A stretch of DNA of 64,000 bases from assembly GCA_938023075.1 (NCBI GenBank), contig CALHDG010000012.1, positions 47,287 through 111,286 of the forward strand. The letters run 5' to 3'. Position 1 is the first letter of the stretch. Every line of letters begins with the position of its first letter. Positions 17,228 through 26,767 of this stretch are shown here, in pieces. A program made the position numbers and the translations under genes. The notes below the pieces were generated by a model. That model saw only the letters and a list, made by a program, of their open reading frames with translations. It had not been told where the DNA came from and did not search any database. This DNA is from an uncultured Chitinophagales bacterium. GTDB lineage: Bacteria > Bacteroidota > Bacteroidia > Chitinophagales > JAHDHT01.

Positions 17228-17694
17228 GCTCAACACTCGTAAAAAAAAGCAAGTTCAAAATTTTAAATAGATTGATTTGAACATGGCAAAATCTATTATT
17301 AGTGATATTATTTAAAATTAAATTTAATTAATCTTTTCTCTGCTCATATTGTTAATTTAGTATTTTGATTTATAAATAACTATCCATAATTTAATAACCA
17401 AATAAGCTGTTTTGAAACGCATGCTATCCATTTTATCGGTTTTTAAAAATAGGTTGCATCATAAAATTAAAAAAAGTAAAAATCTAACAAAAAATACATA
17501 ATTTAATTTGTAAATGTCTTATTTTGTATAACTTTTAGATTAATAGTTATGGTTTTATATTTAATTTCATGTAAAATGAGTTAATATTATTAGACAAAAG
17601 AAATGGATAGATGCGGAATTGTTATTCTATTTGTATCTTTGTTTGCGAATTTTAACATTTTGTTCACCTACAAAACTTCAATTTTTAACAATTA
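17228..17694. other. Gene-free AT-rich leader region of the YegP/OmpA gene
   Basis: 467 bases without a credible gene in any frame, strongly AT-rich. TATCTTTG at 17634-17641 matches the -7 box and would give a leader of about 50 bases before the ATG at 17695; there is no -33 TTG at the correct distance. I see no terminator hairpin after the upstream gene and no repeat shared with the rest of the window. Confidence 0.4.
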
Positions 17695-20106
17695 ATGATA
17701 ATGGCAGGCAGAGGAAACTATAAAGCGGTTGATTTTTATCAGGAAAGAACCCATAATATAGTAGATGGTTTTGAAGCATTTTCTGATAAAGGATTGTACT
17801 ATTTTACGTGTAACAAAAACAGTGAAGTTTTTATTATCAGTGAAGGGTATACATCTTCTAGTGCCCGCAACAGAGGTATACAATCTGCCGCCAAAAATTT
17901 ACTATTAGCCACTCAATATCATTTTGAAAGTTTATCAGCCAATCAGTTCTATTTTACTCTTAAAGCGGGCAACAATCAAGAAATTGCAAAAAGTAAAATT
18001 TTTGAAACTGAAGAAGCTATGCACGCTTTAATTGGATGGATAATTGGTAAACGCTTTTCGGCTAATTTAATTTATGAGGAAGACATTAACGAAAATTTAA
18101 GTATCACAAACAATGGTACCGATCAGTTGTTGAGTGGTATGTATTCTAATCAAGTTGATTATTTTATATTTAAGGGTACCAACGGAAAACAATATTTTTC
18201 ATTTAAAAATAAAGCCGGTAAAACTTTATTGCTTAATACCAATGTTAGAGGTTATGATAACATGGAAACAGTGAACAAAATTTTATCGGAAGTTTTAGAG
18301 TTTGCTGCAAACCTCAACAACTACGATTTTAAGTTAACTAAAAATGGAAAATATTATTTCTACCTGAAAAATTTGGATGCTGCTAACATTGCTAAAAGTA
18401 CATTTTTTGCAACTGAAGAAGAAATGATGGAAGTGATACAAGTGTTGACTTTAGAAAAAATGGAGGTTTCTAAAAATAATGATGTTCAAAAAAATATAGC
18501 GATACGAAGTGATTTGTTTTCTGAAATAGATAATAATGGAAAAGTAGACCTCAATGCAAATCAAGTTGAGCAAAACTTATTAGTAAATCAACCGCAAAAA
18601 TCAAAAGAAACGATTTTTGAAAAACCAGTTGAAACCAAGCAACAAAATACCGAAGAAGAACAAGTATTAGAAGAAGATGAATTTACGGCTTTGTTAAAAC
18701 AGCAACAGCAAGCTGAATTAGAAGTTCGTTTAAAAAGAGAAAAAGAAGAAAAAGAACGCAAATTCGAACAAAACCAGTTTGCTAAAGCCAATGCTGCCGT
18801 TTTACGAAAACATAAAGAAGAACAAAGTATTGAGTTAGATGAAAAGCTGAAGCAAGAAGATTTAGTAAAAGCCAATAAGGTCGAGAAAACTGAAACTAAA
18901 ACGAAAACAGTTCAAGAAGTTTTGCCATTAGAAAAGGTTGAACTTAAAAGCAAGGTTAAACTTAGCCCAAACAAAAATAAAGAAAAGACTAAAAAGGCAG
19001 TTACAGAAAAAAAACCACCAATAAAAGAAACCCCAAAACCGGTGGAAAATGTTGCAAAACCCAAGCCGGTTGTCGAAAAAAAGCCAATACCTAAAAAAGA
19101 AACAATTGAACCAAAAGTAAAAACTAACAAAACAAAGGTTTCTACAGTTAAACCTCCAATAAAAACAGAAACCGCTGTAGAAAAACCCAAAGTAAAAGAA
19201 CCCCAAAAAAAATCAGTAGAAAAAGAGTATGACCCCGAAATTGAAAAGGCAAAAATTGCAGCGCAAGCCCGTTTCGACGAATTAAAAAAAGCCGCAGAGT
19301 TTAGAAAGCGTAAAGAAAAGGAAGAACAACTTGCCACAACTGTAGATAAAGCACCAGAGAAACAAAGCGAAAAAAAGAGCTATGATTGGTGGACGAAAAA
19401 AGAAGATATAACTAAAGAGCACCCAACTGAAGACATTGATCTTGATGAGGTTGCCGAACCAATTGATTTTATTAAAATGCTAAAACCGGCTTTAATCGGT
19501 TTGTTAGCAATTGCTTTACTTTTTGTTGGTTTTCGGTCATTTAAATCTTCAAAAGAAAATGAGGCTGTTGTTAGCCATACAAATAATAACCAATTAGCAG
19601 GTGCATCGTCCGTTAGTGGCACAAATAGTTCAATAGAAGAAAAATATGACAACACCACCCTGCCAGAAAAATTTGCCAATGTAACCAAAGGCTCCGTTGA
19701 ATGGCATATAATTAATTGCATTGTTGATGTAGATTGTCCTCAACAACAAAATTTCCATTGGATTGAAACCAATTTCACCTTAAATGGAACTTACCTTAGT
19801 GCAGAAGCCCTTCAATCTTTAAATCAGGTGGCACAAATTATGACTGAATACTCCAATACCCGCTTAGATATATTTGGCCATATTGCCACAAATGAAAAAG
19901 ATAATTTCACTGCAGGTAAATCTCTCTCAGAGCAAAGAGCCAAACAAGTTAAAGATTTATTGGTTGAACAGGGCATCTCTGCCGATCGGTTATCTTTTAA
20001 AGGCTTAGCCAATACCCAACCAATACAAGCCGGCAATTCACTAACAGCCCACCATCAAAACAAGCGTATAGAATTGGTATTACATAAAGATCATCAAAAT
20101 TTATAA
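17695..20106 (+). CDS. Trans-envelope protein: YegP-like (DUF1508) domains, charged linker, TM, OmpA C-domain
   Basis: An 803-residue protein with no signal peptide. Residues 1-260 contain repeated YegP/DUF1508-like units (FYFTLKAGNNQEIAKSKIF near 83, and NGKYYFYLKNLDAANIAKS near 213). Residues 300-580 are a long linker first rich in Glu/Gln/Lys (coiled coil) and then in Lys/Pro/Thr. One membrane segment, PALIGLLAIALLFVGF, sits at about 596-612. Residues 685-800 are an OmpA-like peptidoglycan-binding domain (RLDIFGHIATNEKDN, LSEQRAKQVKDLLVEQGI, HHQNKRIELVLHK). The topology implied is cytoplasmic YegP units tethered through the inner membrane to peptidoglycan. ATG 17701 is an alternative start two codons in. 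I know of no function for this combination. Confidence 0.75.
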   Translation: MIMAGRGNYKAVDFYQERTHNIVDGFEAFSDKGLYYFTCNKNSEVFIISEGYTSSSARNRGIQSAAKNLLLATQYHFESLSANQFYFTLKAGNNQEIAKSKIFETEEAMHALIGWIIGKRFSANLIYEEDINENLSITNNGTDQLLSGMYSNQVDYFIFKGTNGKQYFSFKNKAGKTLLLNTNVRGYDNMETVNKILSEVLEFAANLNNYDFKLTKNGKYYFYLKNLDAANIAKSTFFATEEEMMEVIQVLTLEKMEVSKNNDVQKNIAIRSDLFSEIDNNGKVDLNANQVEQNLLVNQPQKSKETIFEKPVETKQQNTEEEQVLEEDEFTALLKQQQQAELEVRLKREKEEKERKFEQNQFAKANAAVLRKHKEEQSIELDEKLKQEDLVKANKVEKTETKTKTVQEVLPLEKVELKSKVKLSPNKNKEKTKKAVTEKKPPIKETPKPVENVAKPKPVVEKKPIPKKETIEPKVKTNKTKVSTVKPPIKTETAVEKPKVKEPQKKSVEKEYDPEIEKAKIAAQARFDELKKAAEFRKRKEKEEQLATTVDKAPEKQSEKKSYDWWTKKEDITKEHPTEDIDLDEVAEPIDFIKMLKPALIGLLAIALLFVGFRSFKSSKENEAVVSHTNNNQLAGASSVSGTNSSIEEKYDNTTLPEKFANVTKGSVEWHIINCIVDVDCPQQQNFHWIETNFTLNGTYLSAEALQSLNQVAQIMTEYSNTRLDIFGHIATNEKDNFTAGKSLSEQRAKQVKDLLVEQGISADRLSFKGLANTQPIQAGNSLTAHHQNKRIELVLHKDHQNL

Positions 20107-20731
20107 ATCTAATTTTAAGTATAATATCTTACATTGCTCACGCTCTTGCCTCTAAACTATTCATTATAAATTCATTTACAAGTCTATCTAAACCATAAAG
20201 TAGTTTTCACCTTTTTTTATTTTTTTTTTTTGAAGCAAAACAATTTAGCATTATAAGAACACCCCTCCCGCTTTCCGCTCAAATGCTGCGGCTAGGCTGC
20301 AAAATCTGCGCTTCAGGCAGCATAACCGCTGCAATCGGGGCTAGATTGGTAAATTCGCTCCTTCGTTAGCTGGCTATTTTTTGTGCGTTACAAACGCATT
20401 TCTCAGGCATCCTCGTTGCAAACCAGGATGAGATCGGATTAGCTCAGTAACTAACTATTCTTCAAGTTATGCCTACCTTGCATCTTATAGACTTGTAGAC
20501 TCAAAACAAAAAAAGAGACCCAAGCAAACTTGAATCTCTTTTAATTCTATCTAAGTAATACTACAAAAATAAATCTACCTTTCTGTCTTTGCCATTTTTC
20601 GATATACTTCGTTGAAAAGCCTCATCTTGGTTCCCCACTATGACTACGTTTTTCGCCTCGTCTATCAAAAAATGACTTTGACATAAAAAGTAGATCTATT
20701 TTCTCCGCATTACTAATCTAAATTTAAATAA
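20107..20731. repeat. Gene-free region with R1 copy B, a terminator and an R2 copy
   Basis: R1 copy B (about 20231-20366) is inverted relative to copies A and C. Its conserved blocks CCCGCTTTCCGCTCAAA and ACCGCTGCAATCGGGGCTAG flank a stem whose arms are ATGCTGC (20283-20289) and GCAGCAT (20317-20323), different in sequence from the other copies but still complementary. R2 occupies 20554-20715, with ends AGTAATACTACAAAAATAAA and ATTTTCTCCGCATTACTA. No gene is visible in the 625 bases. Confidence 0.65.
20508..20543. terminator. Bidirectional terminator between convergent genes
   Basis: AAAAGAGACCCAAG pairs imperfectly with CTTGAATCTCTTTT around CAAA, with A-runs on the left and T-runs on the right. 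It lies between the converging YegP/OmpA and metalloprotease genes and can serve both. Confidence 0.5.
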
Positions 20732-23386
20732 TTATTGTTTGATTATTTTTTGATGATACTGTTGTTCATTATCTAATTGCAACTTTACAACATAAGTGCC
20801 TTGCTGATAATTGCTAATATCTAAAAGTACTTGATTATTGCCCCTTACGGTTTTCAAATTAATTTCATTCATCAATTTTCCATTCAAATCAAAAATTTGA
20901 ATAACTGCAGAACTTGATTCCTCTGTTTGAAAAGAAAGTTGAACGGTATGAGCAGTAATAGTTGGAAACACTCTAAACAAATCAACGTCTGTAAATTTCG
21001 TATCAAATTCAGTACGGGCTTTTCGTTGCAGCATACCACCACTTAAACAAAATGAACTGGCTTCTTGCGCACCAAAGCTACCGCCTCCCGAAGCTAATAC
21101 TTCACCAGCAGCATTTGTCAGTTCGTAATTTCCGCACAAACCTGGCGTTGCTACCAAACTAAGTGTACCAACTATGCTACCCGGAGAAATTAAAGTGCCC
21201 GGAGTAATAAAAGTAGACACCCCCACCGCACTGCTTTGGAAAGGACACATCCCGTTATTAAGAGCATCGTACATAGTAAAGGTATAACAACCATCTGGCA
21301 GGCAAGCAGGTTGTTCTGTTATGCTGCTATTGCCGGTTTGACTTCCATAAGTTCCATTAGAACTAGCAACCGTACTGCCATTAGCATCGGTAATATCCCA
21401 ACTGGTTTGGCTGGGGAAACCATCGAAGAAAATATCCAAATCAACGGCTGCACACGATGCAACACCATCGCATTGTAAGTTGCTGTCATAATCTTCCCAA
21501 ATCTTTATATTTTTAAAATAAGAGTTACCGGTTGCATTGGCATCATCATCGCAAGTAAAAATTAAATAGGTGTAAGAACCCGAAATTTGCGCTCCAATAT
21601 TTATGGTAAAGGTTTGCCAGTTTCCACTACCATTATAAGTTGCATTAGAGAGCGTACCGGCAAAACCTTGATTACCCCAAACAACTAATGAATGATCTCT
21701 GTCTAAATTTAAATCATTGTCAAAAGCAATTTCATGTATTTCGCCTTGTTGGGTGCTTCTAAATTCGAAGCTAATGGTGGTAATTGGACTTACTGTTAAG
21801 TTGTAGGCTATGGCTTTCCACGAGTTGCCAGTAATAAAAATCTCCGTTCCACCGGCGGAAATGGTGGCTGTGCCATTATCCTGATCTGCATAACTAATCA
21901 GGTTGTAATCATTAAAGTTCAAATCATCGCAAACTTCATCAGGACAAGGTGGGCAATCTGGTCCGCCACAGTCAACACCTACTTCATCACCATTTAATAT
22001 AGTATCATCACAAGTAGGTTCGGCACAAGGCGTTAAACAATTTGCTGCGTTTACTCTGCTTCTTATCAAATTGCCCGGTTGCTGACCAAAGCCTAAGTTA
22101 AAATCAATACCTACCCCGTTAATTAAGTGGCAATAACTCATAATCGTTCCGGCAGCAGGTGTTGGTCCGTCACAACCATCTGTTCCACCAGAAAAGTTGT
22201 AACCGCAATCATCAATAGCCGTGTTATTACCATTCCACGAACAAGAGTGCGTATGTGGTGAGCCGTGGTTATGCCCCAACTCGTGAGCGATAACTTCAAC
22301 ATCCCAAGAATAAGTTGGTACGTTGTTAAAGTTGGTGAAAATATTACTTACCCCAACATTAAATTGACTGTTACATAACACATCAAGATAGGCAATACCA
22401 CCACCACCTATGGTTGTAATTAAATGCACTAAATTACCATTACTTTGCCCCCAACCGTATAACCTAAGTTCATCTAACATTACTGATAAATCTCCCGAAG
22501 CTGCATCGTAAGGCGAAGTATTGGTCCAAACGTTTATAAAACTAACCATAATAGTAATACTTTCATTAGCATATAAAATAGCGACTTGTGCCATTAACGC
22601 ATTAATGTAGTTGGTGGTACTGGCAACCGATGAACCCATATCTAAATAAAAATCGTAATCCGCTTCAATATGAATATTAACGCATTCAGTGGGTGGTTGG
22701 TTTTTTTGATTTTCGGTTTGTTGTTCAATTTGTTTATGGATGCTATTTTCAATTGGATCAATCGCATCGCAAGTAAAATTGCTTTGTAAATTTAAATCGG
22801 ATGCGCGGTATAAAATATGATAATTGGATTGTTTAATTTTTCCTAAATTATAGGTTTCACCAGCAAGCATAACCATACCGGTTACTTCATTTTCAAATAC
22901 AGATAAGGCTACTAAACTGTTGGGTTCATCTTTTACAATACCCCAATAATGCACGCCACTATCTACTTCAACCTTATTCCGTTGGGTTCCATTTGATTGA
23001 ACGACTTGATAGTCGCCGCTAAAAATGTTCGTTTCAAAAAGTTGCAATTCGGCAACTTGACTATTAAGCGGCATAGCAACTTTTAAAAAACCATTGGTGT
23101 TGGTTTTTAAGGAAGCTAAATCTGTTTTAGTAAGCGACAAAACTATTTTTGAGGTTAAGTCTCTATCATTAATTAAATGATTCAAATTATCTGTAACAAC
23201 TTTACTAAAAGGATTAACTGTTTTTGCAATGGCTAATTGACTGGCATTTTGGGTTATCTTTTGGTGAATTTTTTGTTGAGCAACTGCAATATTTCCTAAA
23301 TGAAATAATAGAACAATTAAAAGAACAGGTGTTTTGAATTTCATTACTTGATTCATAATTTGCTTTTGTTTATTGTTGAGTTTCAA
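20732..23386 (-). CDS. Secreted M12B-type zinc metalloprotease with T9SS sorting domain
   Basis: An 884-residue exported protease. A signal peptide (KTPVLLIVLLFHLGNIAVAQ) follows one of several possible Met starts; MNQVMKF at 23353 is as likely as the longer form. Residues 30-210 look like a propeptide. The metzincin site HELGHNHGSPH near residue 367 carries three zinc His and is followed by TIMSYCHL, the Met-turn, giving a reprolysin-like catalytic domain with paired Cys. C-terminal jelly-roll-like regions with an acidic Cys-rich linker (DEVGVDCGGPDCPPCPDEV) follow. The last 80 residues are a type-A T9SS sorting domain (FRVFPTITAHTVQL, IFDLNGKLM, GTYVVKLQL, HQKIIK). It is secreted or surface-attached; the substrate is unknown. 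Confidence 0.85.
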   Translation of the reverse strand: MKLNNKQKQIMNQVMKFKTPVLLIVLLFHLGNIAVAQQKIHQKITQNASQLAIAKTVNPFSKVVTDNLNHLINDRDLTSKIVLSLTKTDLASLKTNTNGFLKVAMPLNSQVAELQLFETNIFSGDYQVVQSNGTQRNKVEVDSGVHYWGIVKDEPNSLVALSVFENEVTGMVMLAGETYNLGKIKQSNYHILYRASDLNLQSNFTCDAIDPIENSIHKQIEQQTENQKNQPPTECVNIHIEADYDFYLDMGSSVASTTNYINALMAQVAILYANESITIMVSFINVWTNTSPYDAASGDLSVMLDELRLYGWGQSNGNLVHLITTIGGGGIAYLDVLCNSQFNVGVSNIFTNFNNVPTYSWDVEVIAHELGHNHGSPHTHSCSWNGNNTAIDDCGYNFSGGTDGCDGPTPAAGTIMSYCHLINGVGIDFNLGFGQQPGNLIRSRVNAANCLTPCAEPTCDDTILNGDEVGVDCGGPDCPPCPDEVCDDLNFNDYNLISYADQDNGTATISAGGTEIFITGNSWKAIAYNLTVSPITTISFEFRSTQQGEIHEIAFDNDLNLDRDHSLVVWGNQGFAGTLSNATYNGSGNWQTFTINIGAQISGSYTYLIFTCDDDANATGNSYFKNIKIWEDYDSNLQCDGVASCAAVDLDIFFDGFPSQTSWDITDANGSTVASSNGTYGSQTGNSSITEQPACLPDGCYTFTMYDALNNGMCPFQSSAVGVSTFITPGTLISPGSIVGTLSLVATPGLCGNYELTNAAGEVLASGGGSFGAQEASSFCLSGGMLQRKARTEFDTKFTDVDLFRVFPTITAHTVQLSFQTEESSSAVIQIFDLNGKLMNEINLKTVRGNNQVLLDISNYQQGTYVVKLQLDNEQQYHQKIIKQ

Positions 23387-23807
23387 ATTTAAGGTATGAT
23401 TAGTATAAATTGTTCACTATTATTAAAATTTCTTACAAGATCAAAATGATTTGACATCAGTTTATTTATGAGATGATGGTTGGCATTTACGAGTAATACC
23501 AAATTGACTGTAAAAATGTAACACAATTTTCTACAAGTTTATGAAAGTGTTTGATACTTTGCTGTTTCCGGCAGCAACTGTTTATTTTTGCTACGAAGAA
23601 CCGAAGTTTTTAAACTAGCCCCGATTGCAGCGGTTATGCCATTTTGCATGGCTTTTGCAGCGTTGGCAAATGGCATTTGAGCGGAAAGCGGGACAGGTGT
23701 TTTTAGTTGTTTGCAATTTCGCTTCAAAAAAAATTAATGCAAAACGTATCAACTATTTTTTTTGTTTAGAAAGACTAATCCACTTTTTACAGTCAATTTG
23801 GTATTAG
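23387..23807. repeat. R3 element with 20-bp terminal inverted repeats enclosing R1 copy C
   Basis: An element from 23497 to 23803 begins TACCAAATTGACTGTAAAAA and ends with its exact inverse TTTTTACAGTCAATTTGGTA. Inside, about 23548-23735, is R1 copy C with stem arms ATGCCATTTTG (23636-23646) and CAAATGGCAT (23667-23676). Related ends occur at 56845-57006 and singly at 61053. There is no reading frame, so it is MITE-like. It ends inside the last codons of the neighbouring VOC gene zone. Confidence 0.7.
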
Positions 23808-24878
23808 CTACTTTACCCGGTTAAACGCCAAAGCGCTTAAAATAAAATTTGGTAATGGTTTGTGTGGGTCTCTTTTTTTTAAGTTAAGATACCAACCCAA
23901 TTTTTTTAGTATGGGTATTTTGTGTGTTTCAACAAATTCAATTAAGGTTCCATCTGGGTCTTCAATGTAAGAAAAGTGTCCGGCAGCTTCGCCCATATCA
24001 AATCCATCTAAGTGCGCTTTTGCGCTATCAACCGTAAAGGGCGTACCAAAAGCAGCACACTTTTGCCGCATCGCATCCATACCAATAATATCAAAGCATA
24101 TATGAATAAAACCAATATCACCCCAATAGCGATTGTCAAAAATTTTATTCGGCTTTCTGCCCTCCACTTGCCACAATTCAATTTGGCTGCTGCCTAACAT
24201 GTTACTAAAAGGTCCGCTACGTTTTTTTGAATGAGTTAAGATGCATCGCTTTACCGGTAAATTTCCAGCAGGTAAATCATATAAATCGGCATAGGTTTGT
24301 TTGCCTTCATACAGTACTTCATCATAACCTAAAATTTTGTTATAAAAATTTTTAGATTTTGTAAGATCAGTTACGCCAATAATAACGCCATATGGTCCAC
24401 CACAATGGGCTTTAGTGTTTTTAAACCAATTAGTACTTTCAATATATTGAAACAAATTACCATATGGATCTTTTACAAAAAAATGTGGAGTACCGGCAGG
24501 GTCGGTTTGAATTTTACTTAGAACCTCCATTTGCTGGTTGGCAGCAAATTGAAAGCTTCGGCGAATATCTTTACATTTTATTTTAGTAATAAAAATCCCT
24601 AAGTCGCCTACTTGAAGTTGAAAAAAAGCTGATTGCGGTTTTCTGCTGACATATTGCCAAATTTCCATGCCGCCACCACCTTGCAAATTAATGGCAAAAA
24701 TGGCGTGGCGTTTATGCGGCTGTCCGCCGGTATAAGGTAGCATAAGGTTAGCTTCAGCGGCTTCATCAAAAACCGGAATATCTACCCCAATATGTTTTCG
24801 ATACCAATCGAAGGCTTCATAAACTTTTGGAATGCCAACTCCCACTTGTTGAATACCACTTATTATGGGCTCTGTCAT
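23808..24878 (-). CDS. VOC (glyoxalase/dioxygenase) superfamily protein with two VOC units
   Basis: A 356-residue cytoplasmic protein with two vicinal-oxygen-chelate modules. The first starts ISGIQQVGVGIPKVYEAFDW and ends with PHFFVKDPYGNLFQYIES; the second starts GVIIGVTDLTKSKNFYNKIL and ends FSYIEDPDGTLIEFVETH. His and Glu residues at the strand positions (FIHICFD, LIEFVE) could bind a metal. The size resembles 4-hydroxyphenylpyruvate or ring-cleaving dioxygenases, but the HPPD C-terminal signature is absent, so the reaction is unknown. The stop abuts the R3 element. It is separated from the SDR genes by 261 bases holding tandem hairpins. Confidence 0.7.
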   Translation of the reverse strand: MTEPIISGIQQVGVGIPKVYEAFDWYRKHIGVDIPVFDEAAEANLMLPYTGGQPHKRHAIFAINLQGGGGMEIWQYVSRKPQSAFFQLQVGDLGIFITKIKCKDIRRSFQFAANQQMEVLSKIQTDPAGTPHFFVKDPYGNLFQYIESTNWFKNTKAHCGGPYGVIIGVTDLTKSKNFYNKILGYDEVLYEGKQTYADLYDLPAGNLPVKRCILTHSKKRSGPFSNMLGSSQIELWQVEGRKPNKIFDNRYWGDIGFIHICFDIIGMDAMRQKCAAFGTPFTVDSAKAHLDGFDMGEAAGHFSYIEDPDGTLIEFVETHKIPILKKLGWYLNLKKRDPHKPLPNFILSALAFNRVK

Positions 24879-24976
24879 TATTTAAATTATTGATTTACAA
24901 TTATTAAATTACGGTTCTACTATAATTTTAATGAGCAGTATAGAGCAGACTTTTGTGAGTTTTTAAACTACCCCGA

Positions 24977-25017
24977 GCTTTTTCGAAAGAAAAAGCCCAC
25001 CTACCGATTTGTCGGTA
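24977..25017. repeat. Two tandem perfect hairpins
   Basis: GCTTTTTC-GAAA-GAAAAAGC (24977-24996) is followed at once by TACCGA-TTTG-TCGGTA (25002-25017). They lie between the SDR gene and the VOC gene and could be a processing site or weak terminator for the minus-strand SDR transcript, although no T-run follows on either strand. Confidence 0.4.
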
Positions 25018-25139
25018 CAGGCTCTTCAACAATTGAAGGGGAATTAGTCCGGCTTACTTTATATTACAAAATAAAGCTGCTTCCATTAAAATGGTGGTCG
25101 ATCGATAATTACTTGGAATTTCAATATTGTAATTTATGT

Positions 25140-25937
25140 TTATTTATCTTTAATGCGTTTAGTAATCAAATAAAACAACCAAGGTACATATCTTTTGCAA
25201 TAGATCATCCAAATATCCCAATTACCAATATTGGCAACTCGTTTATTGCGTTCAATTGCTTTTAATGCCCGTTTTGCAAAAACATCTGCCGGCATTCCTT
25301 TTGCTTGATAAGGGTCCATTTTTCCATGTTCTTTGCCATCTTGCTGTAAGCTGTGCACACTTATATTTGTTTGTATTCTACCCGGGCAAATAATGTTGAC
25401 TTTTAAATTATTATGTTGATTTTCTATATATAGCGTTTCATAAAAACCGTGTAAAGCGTGTTTGGAAGCAGCGTAGGCAGAACGGCTTTTGAAACCAAAA
25501 TGACCAACTACACTGCTCATCACCACAATTTGTCCGGCATTTTGTTGAAGCATTTTGGGTAACACCACTTTGGTTAAGGCAATATTCCCAAAAAAGTTAA
25601 CCTCCATTATTTTTCGGTCTACTTCTAAAGCAGTATCCTTGGCATAACTGCGTTGGCTAATTCCGGCATTGTTAATTAAAATATCAATATGTGGATGTTG
25701 TTCATAAATTGTGTTTGCTGCTTCGGTAATTTGTGAAGCATCGCTAACATCTAAAGGCACAACCAAACAGTCAGCTCCCTTTTTTGTACATTCTTCAGCT
25801 ACTTCTTGTAAAATTATTGTTCTTCGGGCAGATAAAATGAGTACGGGTTTATAATTAGCAAGCTCCTTTGCTAATGCTTCTCCTATTCCAGAAGTTGCGC
25901 CGGTTATCCATATTACTTTTTGCTTAAAATAACTCAT
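25140..25937 (-). CDS. SDR family NAD(P)-dependent oxidoreductase
   Basis: A 265-residue classical short-chain dehydrogenase. The cofactor loop TGATSGIGEALA is at residues 13-24, NNAGIS near 88, the catalytic Ser in VMSSVVGHFGF and the catalytic pair in YAASKHALHGFYE. The tail (WDIWMIYCKRYVPWLFYLIT) is hydrophobic and resembles DHRS7-like members that associate with membranes. The substrate is unknown. It starts 35 bases after the neighbouring SDR stop, and the two are likely co-transcribed. Confidence 0.85.
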   Translation of the reverse strand: MSYFKQKVIWITGATSGIGEALAKELANYKPVLILSARRTIILQEVAEECTKKGADCLVVPLDVSDASQITEAANTIYEQHPHIDILINNAGISQRSYAKDTALEVDRKIMEVNFFGNIALTKVVLPKMLQQNAGQIVVMSSVVGHFGFKSRSAYAASKHALHGFYETLYIENQHNNLKVNIICPGRIQTNISVHSLQQDGKEHGKMDPYQAKGMPADVFAKRALKAIERNKRVANIGNWDIWMIYCKRYVPWLFYLITKRIKDK

Positions 25938-25972
25938 GGAAATGAAGGGTTGAAATTGTTTGCTTACTAACT

Positions 25973-26767
25973 TTAATGAACTTTATTTTCGTTCACCTCT
26001 TGCATTTTTCTTATTTGACTGAGCAACATTTTTTTAGGAGCCATAGGTATGGTTTTCATCACTATTTTTTGAGAAAATGTTAAGCCACTTAACACATTTA
26101 ATTTACCTGACAGCATGCCTATGTAGCCATCTTCAGCCACAGGACGTGCGCTAAAAGTTTTATCGAACAAAGCGGTTTTATCCATATCCGACACTTTGGC
26201 AAATTCTGTTTCGGTTGCTCCGGGCAACAGTGCTGTAACGGTTACTTGTGTATCGTGTAACTCTTCGGCAATGGCATTACTAAAAGAGGTAACATAGGCT
26301 TTTGTAGCATAGTAAACCGCTTGTAAAGGACCCGGTAATAAACAGGCAATGGAAGATACATTTAAAATTTTACCTGTGTTTCGTTGCACAAAGCCGGGCA
26401 AAAAATAACGGGTTAAAGCAGTTAAAGTAACGATATTCAAATTAATCATAGATAAATCCGTTTCCCAATCCCTTTCATGAAATTTGCCTCTTCCACCAAA
26501 ACCAGCATTATTGATCAGATAATCTATAGTTATTCCGGCTTGCTTTACTTCTTCAAAAACTTGTTGAGCACTTGCTGGTTTTGATAAATCTTTAACAATA
26601 ATTTTTATATTGGTTTGATGTTTTGCTTTTAATTCAGTTTCCAACAATTTTAACTTATCGGCTCTTCTGGCAACTACTACCAAGTCTCCTCCTTTCTCCG
26701 CATGTATTCGAGCTAATTCTTTTCCTATTCCACTTGAAGCTCCTGTAATTAAAGCTACTTTATTCAT
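25973..26767 (-). CDS. SDR family oxidoreductase (second of a tandem pair)
   Basis: A 264-residue short-chain dehydrogenase with the cofactor motif TGASSGIGKELA near residue 8, RR in VVVARRADKL (NADP preference is possible), NNAGFGGRGKF near 87, a catalytic Ser in LNVSSIACLLPG and YATKAYVTSFSNA with Tyr-x-x-x-Lys. It is of the YqjQ/DltE-like uncharacterised type. Lying directly upstream of the other SDR on the same strand, it probably heads a two-gene operon; the two proteins are clearly divergent, so this is not a recent duplication. Confidence 0.85.
   Translation of the reverse strand: MNKVALITGASSGIGKELARIHAEKGGDLVVVARRADKLKLLETELKAKHQTNIKIIVKDLSKPASAQQVFEEVKQAGITIDYLINNAGFGGRGKFHERDWETDLSMINLNIVTLTALTRYFLPGFVQRNTGKILNVSSIACLLPGPLQAVYYATKAYVTSFSNAIAEELHDTQVTVTALLPGATETEFAKVSDMDKTALFDKTFSARPVAEDGYIGMLSGKLNVLSGLTFSQKIVMKTIPMAPKKMLLSQIRKMQEVNENKVH

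Noticed and set aside
18912..19337. Long minus-strand Phe/Ser-rich frame
   Set aside because: It is opposite the Lys/Pro-rich linker of the OmpA-type gene; AAA/AAG codons read as TTT/CTT on the other strand.
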